Positions 12,855-23,815 of a DNA stretch of 64,000 nt are shown here, piece by piece (position 1 is the first letter of the stretch; each line of letters starts with the position of its first letter). This DNA comes from Chelydra serpentina (Eukaryota > Chordata > Testudines > Chelydridae): assembly GCA_037349315.1 (NCBI GenBank), contig JBAIAC010000001.1, positions 41,478,001 to 41,542,000 of the forward strand. The letters are read 5' to 3'. A program made the translations under genes and the position numbers. The notes under the pieces are model-generated. The model was not told the origin of the DNA. It saw only the letters and a program-made list of their open reading frames with translations, and ran no database searches.

Positions 12855-13600
12855 TGTGACACACCTTGTTACTACCTGCCCTTATCGTGAAGAAACCTCA
12901 TTTGTGCCTGCCTGGGATCAACTCCCTAATGCCACTGGCCATGGGCAACACAAGCATTTCCCTCCAGACCTGCTCAGGCCTCGCTCTCTCTTTACTGGTT
13001 AGTGATAGGCACACTCCAACCCCCGAGTCCTCCAAGCATCCCCTGTAATGTCCAGACCACTTCACTGAACACTCACAGAATTACCAGGCCCACGGTTCCC
13101 ATAGGAATAAAACACCACAGCTCACTAGTTACACCTCAGAGCACAGCTTTGCTTGACACACTGCACTTAGATTTGTTTATAGAGAAAACAAGTCTAAGTT
13201 TATTTAACAAAGAGATTCATATGGTAGCAAACAAAAATATTGAATAGAAAGGGTTACCTCAAAAAGAAAAACAAAAGTTTTCTATGGCCCAAACTTAACT
13301 AAAACTTTATTCTTCTGTCTAAAAAAGTTTATCTCATCCAAAGTTCTTCCCAGGGTTTTCAGCCAAGTCTGGCTGAGGTCCATTTTTCATTATGCAAGCC
13401 CACTCCCAGTTTACTTTCTCAGGAAAGGATAGCTGCGGATCCCTCTGCACCCCAGATATAGTTTCAAAAGTTCCTTGTCTGTACTTGTAAATAGGATACC
13501 CCAGCTGGTTTTGTTTTTGTCCTGCAGGACTCACAATCTATTGATTAGCATTTTGTTCTGACTGTAAAAGGGCATCCATTGTGAACTGTAGTAATATTAG
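12855..13600 (-). mobile_element. LTR element copy, minus strand
   Basis: Shares several 20-50 bp blocks, inverted, with 5925-6270, including the terminal TGTGACACACCTTGTTACTA region that corresponds to GTAACAAGGTG..CACA at 6253-6270. It is inferred to be a solo LTR. The left boundary is about 12855 and the right boundary is uncertain. Confidence 0.5.
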
Positions 13601-13641
13601 GCATCCTTCAGTCTCAAGAAATCATGGGTATGTGCCTCTGA

Positions 13642-13933
13642 GGGTACGTCTATACTTACTTCCGGGTTCGGCGGTAAGCAATCGATCTGGGATCGATTTA
13701 CCGCGTCTTGTCTAGGCGCGATAAATCGATCCCAGAGCCGCTCCCCGTCGACACCGGAACTCCTGCTTGCCGAGAGGAGTATGCGGAGTCGACGGGGGAG
13801 CCTGCCTGCGCCGCGTGGACCCGAGGTAAGTGTGTTTCAGTTCGAACTAAGATACTTCGACTTCAGCTACGCTATTCACGTAGCTGAAGTCACGTATCTT
13901 AGTTCGAACTGCGGGGTTAGTGTGAACCAGCCC
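13642..13933. mobile_element. Tri-hairpin MITE, copy B
   Basis: Ends GGGTACGTCTATACTTAC and, inverted, GGGCTGGTTCACACTAAC, with a perfect 3-bp duplication TGA (13639-13641 and 13934-13936). The three hairpins fall at 13687-13735, 13741-13800 and 13839-13910. The last has near-perfect arms of about 32 nt starting AGTTCGAACTAAGATAC. This is the same architecture as copy A. It sits next to the 3' end of the RTE-like LINE. Confidence 0.88.
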
Positions 13934-13948
13934 TGAGAGATAAAGAAT

Positions 13949-15480
13949 TTACTCCGTTGGTTTTATGGCATGAACATGGCTGAAGAAACCCACTTGAGAG
14001 AGGCAATCTTTGCCACATCTGTCACATTTAAAGGTGATGTTTCGACCTTTTGGGCTCTGCCTTCTGCAAGCTCTTTTCTCCTCTGTGAAGGTGGACTGCT
14101 TCCTCTCGTAACTCCAGAGACCTTTGCTGAGCTCTTGGTTCCAAAAGCTGCGGTCTTGAGTGTGATCTTCCCATTTGTCCACATCCATGTCCATTTCTTC
14201 TCACTTGCACACATCCTTGAAACACAATTTTGGGCGCCCTTTGGGTCTTTTTCCAGATGCCAATTGACCATAGAGGATGTCCTTTGGGATGCGCCCATCA
14301 TTCATTCGGCACACATGCCCAAGCCAGTGGAGGCATCTTTGAGGAGTGTTTGCATGCTGAGTATGCTGGCCTGCTTGAGCACCTCAGTGTTGGCGATTCT
14401 GTCCCTCCAGGAGATTCCAAAGATTTGATGACGGCAACGCATATGAAGGCTGAGCCTCTTTTCCTGGTGAGTATAAGGTCCATGTCTTGCTCCCATACAA
14501 AAGTGTGCTGATAACACACACACGATGCACACAGATCTTTGTGTGTTCTGTCAGTTTGTTGTTTTGCCATACCCTCTTGCTCAGTCTAGACATTGTTGTG
14601 GCGGCTTTTCCAATGCTGATGTTGAGTTCCGTTTCAAGTGAAAGGTTGACTATGATAGTGGATGTGAACTCGTTCACCACTTCAGGTTCATAATTGTTGA
14701 TCTTGATGGAGGGTTCCTCAACTGCTTGGCACATTTTAGGCTTATAGTAAGCCCGAAGTCTTGGCAGGCTTTTGAAAAACTGTCATTAGGCTTTGAAAAT
14801 GAGCTTCTATGTGGGTTGTCACTGCTACATCATCAGCAAAGAGGAGGTGTTGGATAAGGGCCTCCCGAATCGTGGTTTTAGATCTGAGTCTTGCAAGATT
14901 AAACAGCTTTCCATCAGATCTTGTGTGCAAGTAGATCCCCTCAGTTGAGAAACCAAAAGCTTGTTTCAGTAGCAGGGAGAAGAAGATCCCAAGCAGAGTT
15001 GGGGCAAGTACACAACCTTGCTTAACTCCACTACAAATCTGGAAAGCCTCAGACACTGAGCTGTCGTATTGAACTGTGACGTACATGTTTTCATGGCAGG
15101 ATCAAATCATACTTAAGAGCTTGGCGGAGACATCCAGTCTTTTCTAGAAGTGCGAATAGTCCACTTCTACTGACAAAGTCAAAAGCCTTTGTGAGATCGA
15201 TGATGGCTATGTAGAGGGGCCTTTTTTGTTCTCTGCATTTCTCTTGTAATTGTCTCAGTGAGAAGATCATGTCGATAGTAGACCTTTCAGCTCTGAAGCC
15301 ACACTGTGATTCAGGATAGACTCTGTCTGCAAGGGTCTGAAATCTGTTCAGCACAACTCGGGCAAAGGCTTTTCTCATAATACTAAGAATGGAAATGCCA
15401 CGATAGTTGTCACAGTTGCTCCTATCACCCTTGTTTTTATAGTGATGATGTTGGTGTCTCTCATTTCTTGTGGTACTTCA
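13949..15480 (-). pseudogene. Non-LTR retrotransposon (RTE-like), broken RT plus zinc finger
   Basis: Minus-strand frames at 15378-15091, 15086-14742, 14734-14384 and 14194-13949 together resemble one LINE polyprotein interrupted by stops and frameshifts. Visible blocks are a fingers/palm region with CGFRAERSTIDMIF and IDLTKAFDFVSR, the motif GVKQGCVLAPTL, the catalytic FADD in LLFADDVAVTTH, a downstream STLLYGSKTWTLY block, and a C-terminal CxxC..H-type finger (FKCDRCGKDCLSQVGFFSH). This layout is unlike the CR1 copies here and resembles the widespread RTE-type elements with a terminal zinc finger. The clade is my inference. No intact frame survives. Confidence 0.85.
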
Positions 15481-16200
15481 CCTTCTTTCCAGCACAGGAA
15501 GAGCAACTCGAAGATGTTGCAGTAGAATAGGTTTTCTGCATTTTATGACCTCGGATGGTATGCAGTCTTTTCTAGGGGTCTTTCCATTGTGAATTGTATA
15601 ATACCCAATTTGCACATGACCAGGCAAGGAGAGAAAAGCATCTCTTAGCCCCTGCCTGGCAGCACAGGTGCCGAAACAGGGGGGGCCAGGAGGCCAGGCC
15701 CGTCCACTTTTCACCATGGGCCCACTCCTGCCCTTCCTCTTCCCTCTGAGGTCCTTCCCGCCACAGTGGGGTCAGGGTAAGAGCCACACAGGCAACTGTG
15801 GGGAGTTGCAGACCCTCCATCTGCTCTGGGCGGGAAGTCCAGGGGACACGGGCCAGGGGCTGCTGTCATGCCCCCCTACCCTGGGCAGGTGGAGGGACCC
15901 GGGCTCCCCAGCCTCCCTCCGGCTTTAGGCTTGGCCAGGGATGGGGTCTCAGGGGAAAAGAATGGGCAGGGGTGGGGCCATGGAGGGGGCGGCAGCCCCT
16001 GGCCCCCTCACTTTTGGGAAGGCTCCTCTGCCCCTGCCTGGCAGGTTTATGTGGCCTGCCTTAACTCACAGACCTACAGAACATAATTTTCAGCATATAT
16101 ACATAATTCCATCTATTTTCCATACATACATCTTGCAATGATTATGACTACTAGCGTGATACAGGCTTTCATTAGACACCTTACATGACATTCTTTGTAT
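15481..16200. other. GC-rich repeat-like stretch
   Basis: From about 15640 to 16050 the sequence is GC-rich with a direct repeat of CCCCTGCCTGGCAG at its two sides (15650 and 16030). This suggests an unidentified non-autonomous element. The open frames are compositional. Confidence 0.35.
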
Positions 16201-16202
16201 GC

Positions 16203-16325
16203 AACATTATTGTAGCCGTATTGGTCCCAGGATATTAAAGGGACAAGGTTGGTGAGGTAATACCTTTTATTGGACCAACTTCTGTTGGTGAGAGAGACAA
16301 GCTTTTGAGCTTGCACCAAGAGGTA
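16203..16325 (+). repeat. Interspersed repeat, unclassified (copy 1)
   Basis: A block containing GTAATACCTTTTATTGGACC and ACTTCTGTTGGTGAGAGAGA recurs, diverged, at 34584-34650. It is therefore a dispersed family, but I cannot assign it to a class. Confidence 0.6.
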
Positions 16326-16394
16326 TGAGATAGCTGTATATAGTGTCAGTTACAATGACTTATATGTTGTGGACACCTACCTATCTATCTTAGA

Positions 16395-16515
16395 TTCTTA
16401 TATGGAGCCCATTGCTATTGTATCTGAGCTCTTCACAATCTTTCATGGATTTATCCTTACCACAGGTCTGTGAGGTAGAGAAGTAGTATCATTTCCACCT
16501 GTCCACTAGGAACTA
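16395..16515 (-). mobile_element. MIR-type SINE fragment
   Basis: GTCTGTGAGGTAGAGAAGTA followed by a pyrimidine-rich CATTTCCACC corresponds to the 3' half of an inverted MIR. Diverged. Confidence 0.5.
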
Positions 16516-17469
16516 GATGGAGATGACTAATTTATTTCACAAAGGCATCTATACAACCTGTAACAAAGTTAAAGTTACTACTGACTTGTGTCTGATAACC
16601 TAGAGGCTAAATATTTTATATCCCATTACCAATCTGAGAGCCACCCAGACTTCTGCCCAGTAATTTTCTAAGGAACTAAGTATTCTCTAAGGCAGTTTAT
16701 ATGGAATCCTGGTAATGGGAAACAGCAAGCTTCTCTTTCAGTGGTCTTTCAGGTCTTTTATACTGAAAACAGATTTGTTCTGCCTCTAGCAGTCCATCAG
16801 GTCACTGTTGTTCTGGCAGGATCCCTGGTCTCTTGGTCTAGGGACTGATTTATTTTGTCTTTGATGGACTGCCAAGTTGTTTTCCTTGCTTCATATGCTG
16901 TTTCCCCCTCTGCAGTGTAAGTTGTTAACTTGGCAGTGTGCAGGATGTGATATTGGCTTGGTGCCATCCTTCTCTTAATTCATTCAAAGCAGCTATTGAT
17001 GCCATACTTACAGAGTTTTTTGCTGTGTGTTGGCATATTGCTGACTCTCTTTTTGGTTAATAGGTTTTCCATTTTTTAAAAGATGTCAATGCCAAAAAGG
17101 CCCTGAGACTTGAGACCAGTTCATGTAAGTATAAATCCCTGAATGAAGTTTCTATTGCTCCTGCTGATCCCACTGAAAGATTGAGGCCATAAACTGCTTG
17201 AGTTTCCAGTTGTATAGATATTTATCCTCCTGCGCACATGGAGTTTGATTACACTAGATTGGCACAGTTGTATTTACTGATCATTGCCAACCCCAAGCAT
17301 TCAAAAACCATAAATCAAGCTCCCAAAATCATGAGACTGGCTTAAAATTCATGAGATATTTTTTAATGGTTTCTTTTATCTGCCTTCTGGTTTCTGAGCT
17401 TTTAGCATCACTTGATTTGTGTTTTCAAGGTTTTTTTCACAACCATGAGGACTAGAAACTTTACTTTTT
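16516..17469. other. No recognised feature
   Basis: Unique-looking intronic sequence. Confidence 0.5.
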
Positions 17470-17550
17470 TATTGTTTGTACGGTGCCTAGCACAATGGGG
17501 TCCTGGTCTATGACTGGGGCTCCTAGTAATAGTAGTACTAAATAAATAAA
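17470..17550 (+). mobile_element. MIR-like SINE tail
   Basis: GTACGGTGCCTAGCACAATG plus a TAAATAAATAAATG end is a typical amniote SINE 3' region. Confidence 0.5.
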
Positions 17551-17940
17551 TGAAAGTTGTCATTCTGGAGCCATGAGCTTATGTGAAGAGCAGGGTCTTC
17601 AAGAAGAACATAAAATACAATGAGATTTGTAATAACACTGTGAGAATTGGCTTTTCACTGGGTTCAAATTATTTTGATTTAGAAATTGTTACCTTACTGA
17701 GGCACTCATTTCCCACTATATCTGCTGTACCCATGCTCTGATTTGAATGCAGATTGTGGAGTGAATTTTATATTATTGTGGTTATTATATATTATAGAGG
17801 TTTGCTCTTCTATGCTTTGTCAAAAAACAACAGAAATATTAAATGGTTTTTGTTTCCCAAGAAGTGTGCTGGCTGGAGAGGGAGGCAGGGGTAGAAAGGA
17901 TATTCTTGTGGTTAAGCCATTGTATTGATAGGGATGAGCC

Positions 17941-18504
17941 CAGTAGCGTAGCCGGGGGGGAGCAGGGGGAGTGGCCGCTCCCCCTGTGAGGAGAAGCGGC
18001 ACCAAGGCGCCGCCCGAGCCCCACTGTGGGAGCCGAGCCCGGGGGGGGGGGGGGGGGGCTTTAAAGGGCCAGCAGCTCCCCACAGCGGCAGGAGCCGCTG
18101 GCCTTTTAAAGCGCTCCCCCCAGCCCAGCTCCGGAAGTGGGGCTGGGGGGGGGGGGGGCGCTTTAAAAGGCCTGCGGCTCCTGCTGCTGTGAGGAGCTGC
18201 TGGCCCTTTAAAGCGCCCCCCCCCCAACCCCGCTGCCGGAGCTGAGCTGAGCTGGGCTGGGCGGGGCACTTTAAAAGGCCGGCGGCTCCTGCCGCTGTGG
18301 GGAGCTGCGGGCCCTTTAAAGCGCCCCCCTCCAGCCCCGCTGCCGGAGCCGGGCTCGGGCGGGGATTTAAAAGGCCTGGGGGCTCCGCAGCGGCTGGAGC
18401 CCCGGGCCCTTTAAAGCGCCGCCGGGTGAGTACAGGGGGAGCGGGGAGGTGCCTTTTTATAGCGCCACCGCTCCCCCTGTGCTCTAAACCTGGTTACGCC
18501 ACTG
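17941..18504. mobile_element. hAT-type element with palindromic minisatellite
   Basis: Ends CAGTAGCGTAGCC and, inverted, CAGTGGCGTAACC, flanked by a perfect 8-bp duplication GATGAGCC (17933-17940 and 18505-18512), which is diagnostic of hAT. The interior (about 18056-18420) is very GC-rich. It consists of alternating copies of CTTTAAAGGGCC..CAGCTCC and its complement GGAGCCG..GGCCTTTTAAAG, so successive units can each form a hairpin. It has no transposase. The 149-codon minus-strand frame across it is an artefact. Confidence 0.88.
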
Positions 18505-18739
18505 GATGAGCCTCTCACATTTCTTCCAGATTAGATTCACCTCTGTGTTGTTCCCTGCAGCCTGCATCTAAGCCTTGCATACTTTGCAAAATGTGCATGT
18601 CCTAACATGCTCTTTACAAAGCCTGCAGCAAACTGATGTGTGTAATATATCAAACTGAAATCTGCATTAAATATACTTGAAAAGATACACAAGTATATTT
18701 AGGAATGTATCACATTGTGGTAGTACCGTGGGGTTCCTT

Positions 18740-18815
18740 TGTATAAAGCACAGTACAAACACATGACAAAAAGATGCTCCCAGTCCCAAAGAGCTGTATA
18801 ATACAGTTTAAAAGA
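18740..18815 (-). mobile_element. MIR-like SINE fragment
   Basis: CACAGTACAAACACATGACA and CCCAGTCCCAAAGAGCTG match the inverted SINE 3' region also seen at 44380. Confidence 0.45.
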
Positions 18816-19400
18816 TGTTTGTTATAAATGTGATTTTTAAAAAGTGGTTATGTCTTTAGTTTTGGGTACTTACGATAACTTTTTTAATCCTCTGATTCTT
18901 ACATGTACCTCTACTTATTAGGGACTCTTTGAGAAGTGATGTTTGAAGCTCTTACAAGAGTCTATTTTGCAGATATGACAAACCAAGAAATTGTTAGCAA
19001 TGTTTTTGAAAAGTTATCATAAAAGTTTCTATACATTTTCTAGTGACTTGTCCATTTCCCATATCTCAAACTCCTCATATAATATGGCCCAAACATTACA
19101 GATAAATCCTGACTGGATTGATTTATTTCTAGTGAAGCTGAAAGGCTGATGGGTTAGCTGAAAATTGGTTTTATTTCTAGCTAGCTTCACCTTTAACTGT
19201 GAAAGGATTGGATCCCTTAATAATATTAGCTTTCTCCTTTGTATACATTCAATAATAGTGGAAGTCTGGTTACTTTCTTCTATTTTATTAAAAAATATAT
19301 ATGGCTTAAACCCTTGGGAAACCCCTGTTGAGGTCATTTTCATTACAATGGTGCAGTGAAGACAGGATCTTAAAAATACTGATAAATTCTGGTAACTAAT

Positions 19401-20035
19401 CAGTACCGGATTTACCATGGTGCTGGGCCCACAGTTCAAAGGGGCCCGGCCCAGCCTGCTCTTCTCCGCCCCCCGCCCTCTCCTGCAGGCGCAGCGGGCA
19501 GAAGCTGGGTCCTGCCGGCTCCTGCTGCAGGGCAGGCTCTGCCGGCAGCCAAGCTCCCCACTCCCCTGCCTCTTCCCCGGAGCGTGCCTCGTTCCTGCCC
19601 CTCCCAACACTTCCCCGGCCACCGAACAGCTGTTTGCCGACACAAGGGAGGGGGAGGAGCGGAGCTGCAGCCTGCGCACTGCTCAGAGGAGGAGGTGGAG
19701 AAGAGGCAGAGGCAGGGGTGGGGCTTTGGGGAAGGGGGTGGAATCAGGGCATACCCCCTCCAGCCCCCTGGCATAAGCTGCTCAGGGCAGGGGGCTGGGA
19801 GCACCCCCACGATCCCAGCCCACACCCCGAGCCCCCTGCCCTGACCCATACACCCCCATGACCTCTGCCCTGACTCCTGCACCCCCCTCATACACACCCA
19901 GCCCCCTGCCCTGACTCCTGCACCCCCCACAGCCCCACAACCCCAGCCCTGACTCCTTCACCCCCTACACATCCCCAGGCCCCCACACCCAATTCCCTGG
20001 ACAGGGCTTAAAAGAGGGATGTACGGTCACCCTAA
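19401..20035. mobile_element. GC-rich hAT-like composite
   Basis: Starts CAGTACCGGATTTACCATGG, a hAT-type end. From 19790 to 19980 it becomes a C-rich tandem array of about 25-40 bp units (CCCCCTGCCCTGA...). The right end (GGTCACCCTAA, about 20025) looks like a different element, so this is probably nested. No target duplication could be confirmed. Confidence 0.45.
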
Positions 20036-20100
20036 TTATAGCCCATAAAATTGTAACAAGTGGTTTGTGAGTGTGTGGCTTCTCAAAGTGAATTAGTTAG

Positions 20101-21024
20101 CAGTTCTCAAACTTCATTGCACCGCGACCTCCTTCTGACAACAAAAATTACTACACAACCCTGAGAAGAGGGACCAAAGCCTTAGCCCAAGCCCCACCGC
20201 CCTGGGTGGTGGGGCCAAAGCCTGAGGGCTTCAGCCCCGGATGTGGGGGGGCCGAAGCCTGAGCCCTGCTGCCCAGGCAGGGCCTTTCCTAGCCATTTTA
20301 GTGCCCTATGCAGCCCCCCCATGGGGGGGGCCTGTGTGGGGCCCCAGGCCTCCATGGGCGGGGACTAACCCCAGGGCTCTGCAGGGGCACAGGAGCAGGC
20401 TTGGGGGCAGAGGGGAAACCTCCCCCAGCATGAGCCAGCAGAGTAGAGCGGGTTTGGCTCTGGGCTGTGGAGTGATCTGGGCTGGGCCCAGATCACTCCA
20501 CTTCCTGCTGCTTGGTGAGTGCAGGGCAGGCCTGACCCTGCATTCACGGGGAGACAGGAAGTGCAGTGATCTGGGCATGGGGGAACTGCCCCCCAGCACT
20601 CACTGGCGGTGCGGCGCAGGCTGGGGGGAGGGTCACTCCAGTTACTGCCGCCAGTGAGTGCAGGGCACGCCCGACCCCTGCTGCAGTCCTCAGGGGAAGG
20701 GCTGGAGTGGGGGTGGGGCTGGGGCAGGAAGAGGCAGGGCAGGGGCGGAGCAGGGGTGGGAAGAGGCGGAGCAGCGGCGGGGGCCATGGGGAAGAGGCGG
20801 AGCAGGAGCTGGAGCAGCACGCAGCTGCGTACTTTGTGTATGGGTAGGAATGGTCCTGTGCCCAGAGCTGAAGCCTTCAGTCTTTGGCTTCAGTCCTGGG
20901 TGGTGGGGCTCAGGCTTCAGCGTCAGCCCAGGGCCTGAGCAAGTCTAACGCCAGCCCTGGCGACCCCATTAAAACGGGGTTGCAACCCACTTTGGGGTCC
21001 TGACCCACAGTTTGAGAACCGCTT
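20101..21024. mobile_element. hAT-type element (outer), GC-rich
   Basis: Left end CAGTTCTCAAACTT, right end GTTTGAGAACCGCTT, a known style of sauropsid hAT terminus. It is interrupted by a second hAT element at 20278-20858. The remaining sequence holds repeated GGTGGGGC..AAGCCTGAG words. No clear 8-bp duplication remains. Confidence 0.65.
20278..20858. mobile_element. hAT-type element nested in the previous one
   Basis: Ends CAGGGCCTTTCCTAGCCATT and, inverted, CAGGACCATTCCTACCCAT, with a near-perfect 8-bp duplication TGCCCAGG (20270-20277) and TGCCCAGA (20859-20866). The interior is GC-rich with tandem CAGTGAGTGCAGGGCA-like units. Non-coding. Confidence 0.78.
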
Positions 21025-22124
21025 AACCTAATTCCTCAAGTAAAGTTTTAATACAAATGGTAAAGTGGCATTAATCACCCCAGCCCCAATATACAGTGTA
21101 TAGTTTAAAGAAGAAAATAAGCAAAGGGGTGAGGATACAAGGGAATACACAGAGAATAAACTTCCTTCTTCACTGATGCAGAGTTTCTCTGTAATCCATA
21201 ACAGCACAAGTAAATTGTCCTTAGTGAACAAATCAGTCTAAGGCGTGAGTGAAAGGTTTTAATTACATGAATTTTGCAAAATAACAATCAGACCAGGAGT
21301 CTTTCCAGGGCTCTAAATATTATTTGTATCCTAGTATAAAGATTTCTCCCCACAAATAAATAGTTCCGCACAAGAATTAAGTCAAGGCACAGATACCATA
21401 TGTTTAGGGTAGTCTTGAAGCCCAGAACAAGGGTACTGTCACAACAATGATTGGAATAAAACTATTTCCTATGCAGATATTTCTGTGGGTGTTTAAAAGA
21501 AAGCTTTCTGTTGTAGGTAGGAGACCTTGGGAAGTGGCTTTGAGGCATTTTTTTAGCAGTACTTTGATGTACTGTATGTATGTAGATGCTTGGCTTTTGA
21601 GGAAGACCCTACTGATATGGCTAGATCAGCCCTCAGAGGGCGCCATCCAGACGAGTAATAATGAGGACATAAAACTATCCTTTCTAGTGGAAGAAGATAA
21701 TACTGCTGTGGCAGGGATCCATCAGGTGCTGCTGTTACAGTCTCCTATGTAATTTTTCATAGTTTGGGAGTAAACTTTTGGTCTTAGAAGAAATGTTTAT
21801 GGTCGCTTTTTAGTTTTACAAGGTTCTATGTAGATTAGAAATTGCTGTGTGAACAACAGGGGAGTTTGGTCTCTGCCTTGGTTTCTGATTAGAGTCAACT
21901 CTTGAGGCAGAGTTGCTCCCTGCGTGCTGTTTAACCATCTTGTTTCAGGACTTTGTAAATTAAGCAAGTTATGTGTAGAATATGCCCAGTTTCTGTGTCA
22001 CTCATTTTTCATCCACTGAGGAGCCAACTTGCAAGGCCCTGGAATTCTGCTACCGCTTGCAAGAGAGGGGACACTGACACTGGGGTCAGAATGGGACACT
22101 AGTGTCAGAAGTCAACAATATTTA
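21025..22124. other. No recognised feature
   Basis: Unique-looking intron sequence without domain-bearing frames. Confidence 0.5.
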
Positions 22125-22262
22125 GCATTCATATAGTGCACTATAAACACCAATCAATTTTTACAACACTTCTGTGAGGTTGGACAGTAAGTGTGGTCTC
22201 CATTTTATAAAGAGGAAAACCAAGGCAGAGAGGTCAATTGATTTTCTCAAGAATGTGTCTAA
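22125..22262 (-). mobile_element. MIR-type SINE
   Basis: ACACTTCTGTGAGGTTGGAC, CTCCATTTTATAAAGAGGAA and CAAGGCAGAGAGGTCAA follow the order of an inverted MIR 3' half. Confidence 0.8.
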
Positions 22263-22400
22263 ATGAGGCGCTCCAAGCTCCCAGTCCTCTGTTCAGACAA
22301 CTAGGGAATGTTCCATTTTATAGATGAGTATACATTTCTGTAATGCTACTTGTTCTCATTGGTAGTTATTTGTATTACTTATGCTAATGTAGTCTTACTT

Positions 22401-22678
22401 CAGGGCTGGCCTTACCATGAGGCGAACTGAGGCGGCCGCCTCAGGTGCCAGACTGTGGCGGGGGTGGGGGGTGGACCACTAGGACCCAGAGTATAGAAAA
22501 TTGTGTCTGCTGGTGCATTGTATTCTCTCTGCTCTAGATGCACAGAGATGGTGGAGTTCTGTGCTGGATGAAGGAGGGCACAAGAGACCTTTCAAAGTTT
22601 TGCCCCAAGTGAAGGGACATGGGGGCATCATTTGAGCTCTCCCCGCCTCAGGTGCCAAAATGTTGTGGGCCAGCCCTG
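22401..22678. mobile_element. hAT-type MITE, 278 bp
   Basis: Terminal inverted repeat CAGGGCTGGCC at both ends and an 8-bp duplication TCTTACTT (22393-22400) and TCTTATTT (22679-22686). The subterminal CCTCAGGTGCCA is repeated at both sides. Non-coding. Confidence 0.85.
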
Positions 22679-23236
22679 TCTTATTTATTTTAATCATCCA
22701 GTACATTTAGTAAAGTTTGTTTCTCTACAATACAGAAACTATTAGTAGACACGTCATGAGTAGTGTAAAGATGCTCACACTGTAACACGGTTATATCCTG
22801 TTAAATAGAGAGATCAATTGATTATATCACTGTATAATGCAGGGTCTCAAATGCGCGGCCCGCGGAGCTCTTCTGTGCGGCCCGCCAAGCTCCCCACAGC
22901 GGCCCGCCAAGCTCCTCGCCCCCCCCCGCGCCCCTCTACCTACTTTCCTGGTGCCCTGTGCAGCTGCGTGCTGCTCCAGCCCCTGCTCCATCCCAGCCCC
23001 GCCTCTTCCCGCCCCCCACTCCCCTGAAGACCTGCAGCCAGGCTCGACCTACTCACCACAAGGTAAGTGGAGCGACCCAGCCCCAGCCTTCTCCGTTCCC
23101 CCGGCTTCCAAGCTTGCGGGGAGGGGGGAACCGCCCCGCAGCACTTGCCGGCAGCACTGCTGGGAGCTGGGGGAACGGAGCAGGCTGGGGCCGGGTCATT
23201 TTCCATAGGAAGTGGCCATCCTCCATCCGCCCCCAA

Positions 23237-23465
23237 CCCCCCGGAGGCCTGGGGCCAGCTCCCCCCTCCCGCCCGCGGAGGCCTGGGGCCAGCCACCTCC
23301 CCACCCCGCAGCTCCCGTGGAGGTCTGGGGCCAGCCACACACCCCCTCCCCCACCCCCCGCGGAGGCCTGGGGCCAGCCACCACCACCCCCTGCAGCCCC
23401 TGTGGAGGCCTGGGGCCTCCCCCCCTCCCGCACCCCCTGTGGAGGCCTGGGGCCAGCCACCCCCG
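23237..23465. repeat. GC-rich minisatellite 1
   Basis: About six units of roughly 30-60 bp, each containing GGAGGCCTGGGGCC, lie in tandem inside the hAT element. Confidence 0.8.
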
Positions 23466-23519
23466 CTCCCCACCGGAGGGGGCTGCGTAGGGCACCAAAA
23501 TTAGCTTGGGATGGCTCTG

Positions 23520-23815
23520 CCCACACCCCTCCCGCACTCCAACTCCCTGCCCTGAGCCACCTGCCACACCCTGCACCCCAAACCCCTGCCGCACCACTCA
23601 CTCCTCCTGCACCCCACACCCCAATTCCCTGCCCTGAGTCCCCGGCCACACCCTGCACCCCGACCCCCTGCCGCACCCCTCACCCCTCCTGCACCCCAAA
23701 CCCCAATTCCCTGCCCTGAGCCCCCTGCACATCTCCTGTACTCTCTGCCCTGAGCTGCCTGCCACACCCTGCACCCCAACCCCCTGCCACACCCCGCACC
23801 CCTCCTGCACCCCCG
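23520..23815. repeat. C-rich minisatellite 2
   Basis: Tandem units of about 70 bp built around CCTGCCCTGAGCC, CCACACCCTGCACCCC and CACTCCTCCTGCACCCC. Confidence 0.8.

Noticed and set aside
17820..18269. 149-codon Pro/Ala-rich minus-strand frame
   Set aside because: Product of the palindromic GC-rich array in the hAT element.
22958..23719. 253-codon and other long frames
   Set aside because: They are translations of minisatellite units inside a hAT element; every frame is open because the unit lacks stops.
23520..23815. CRISPR-like regular repeats
   Set aside because: Contiguous C-rich minisatellite without unique spacers in a vertebrate genome.
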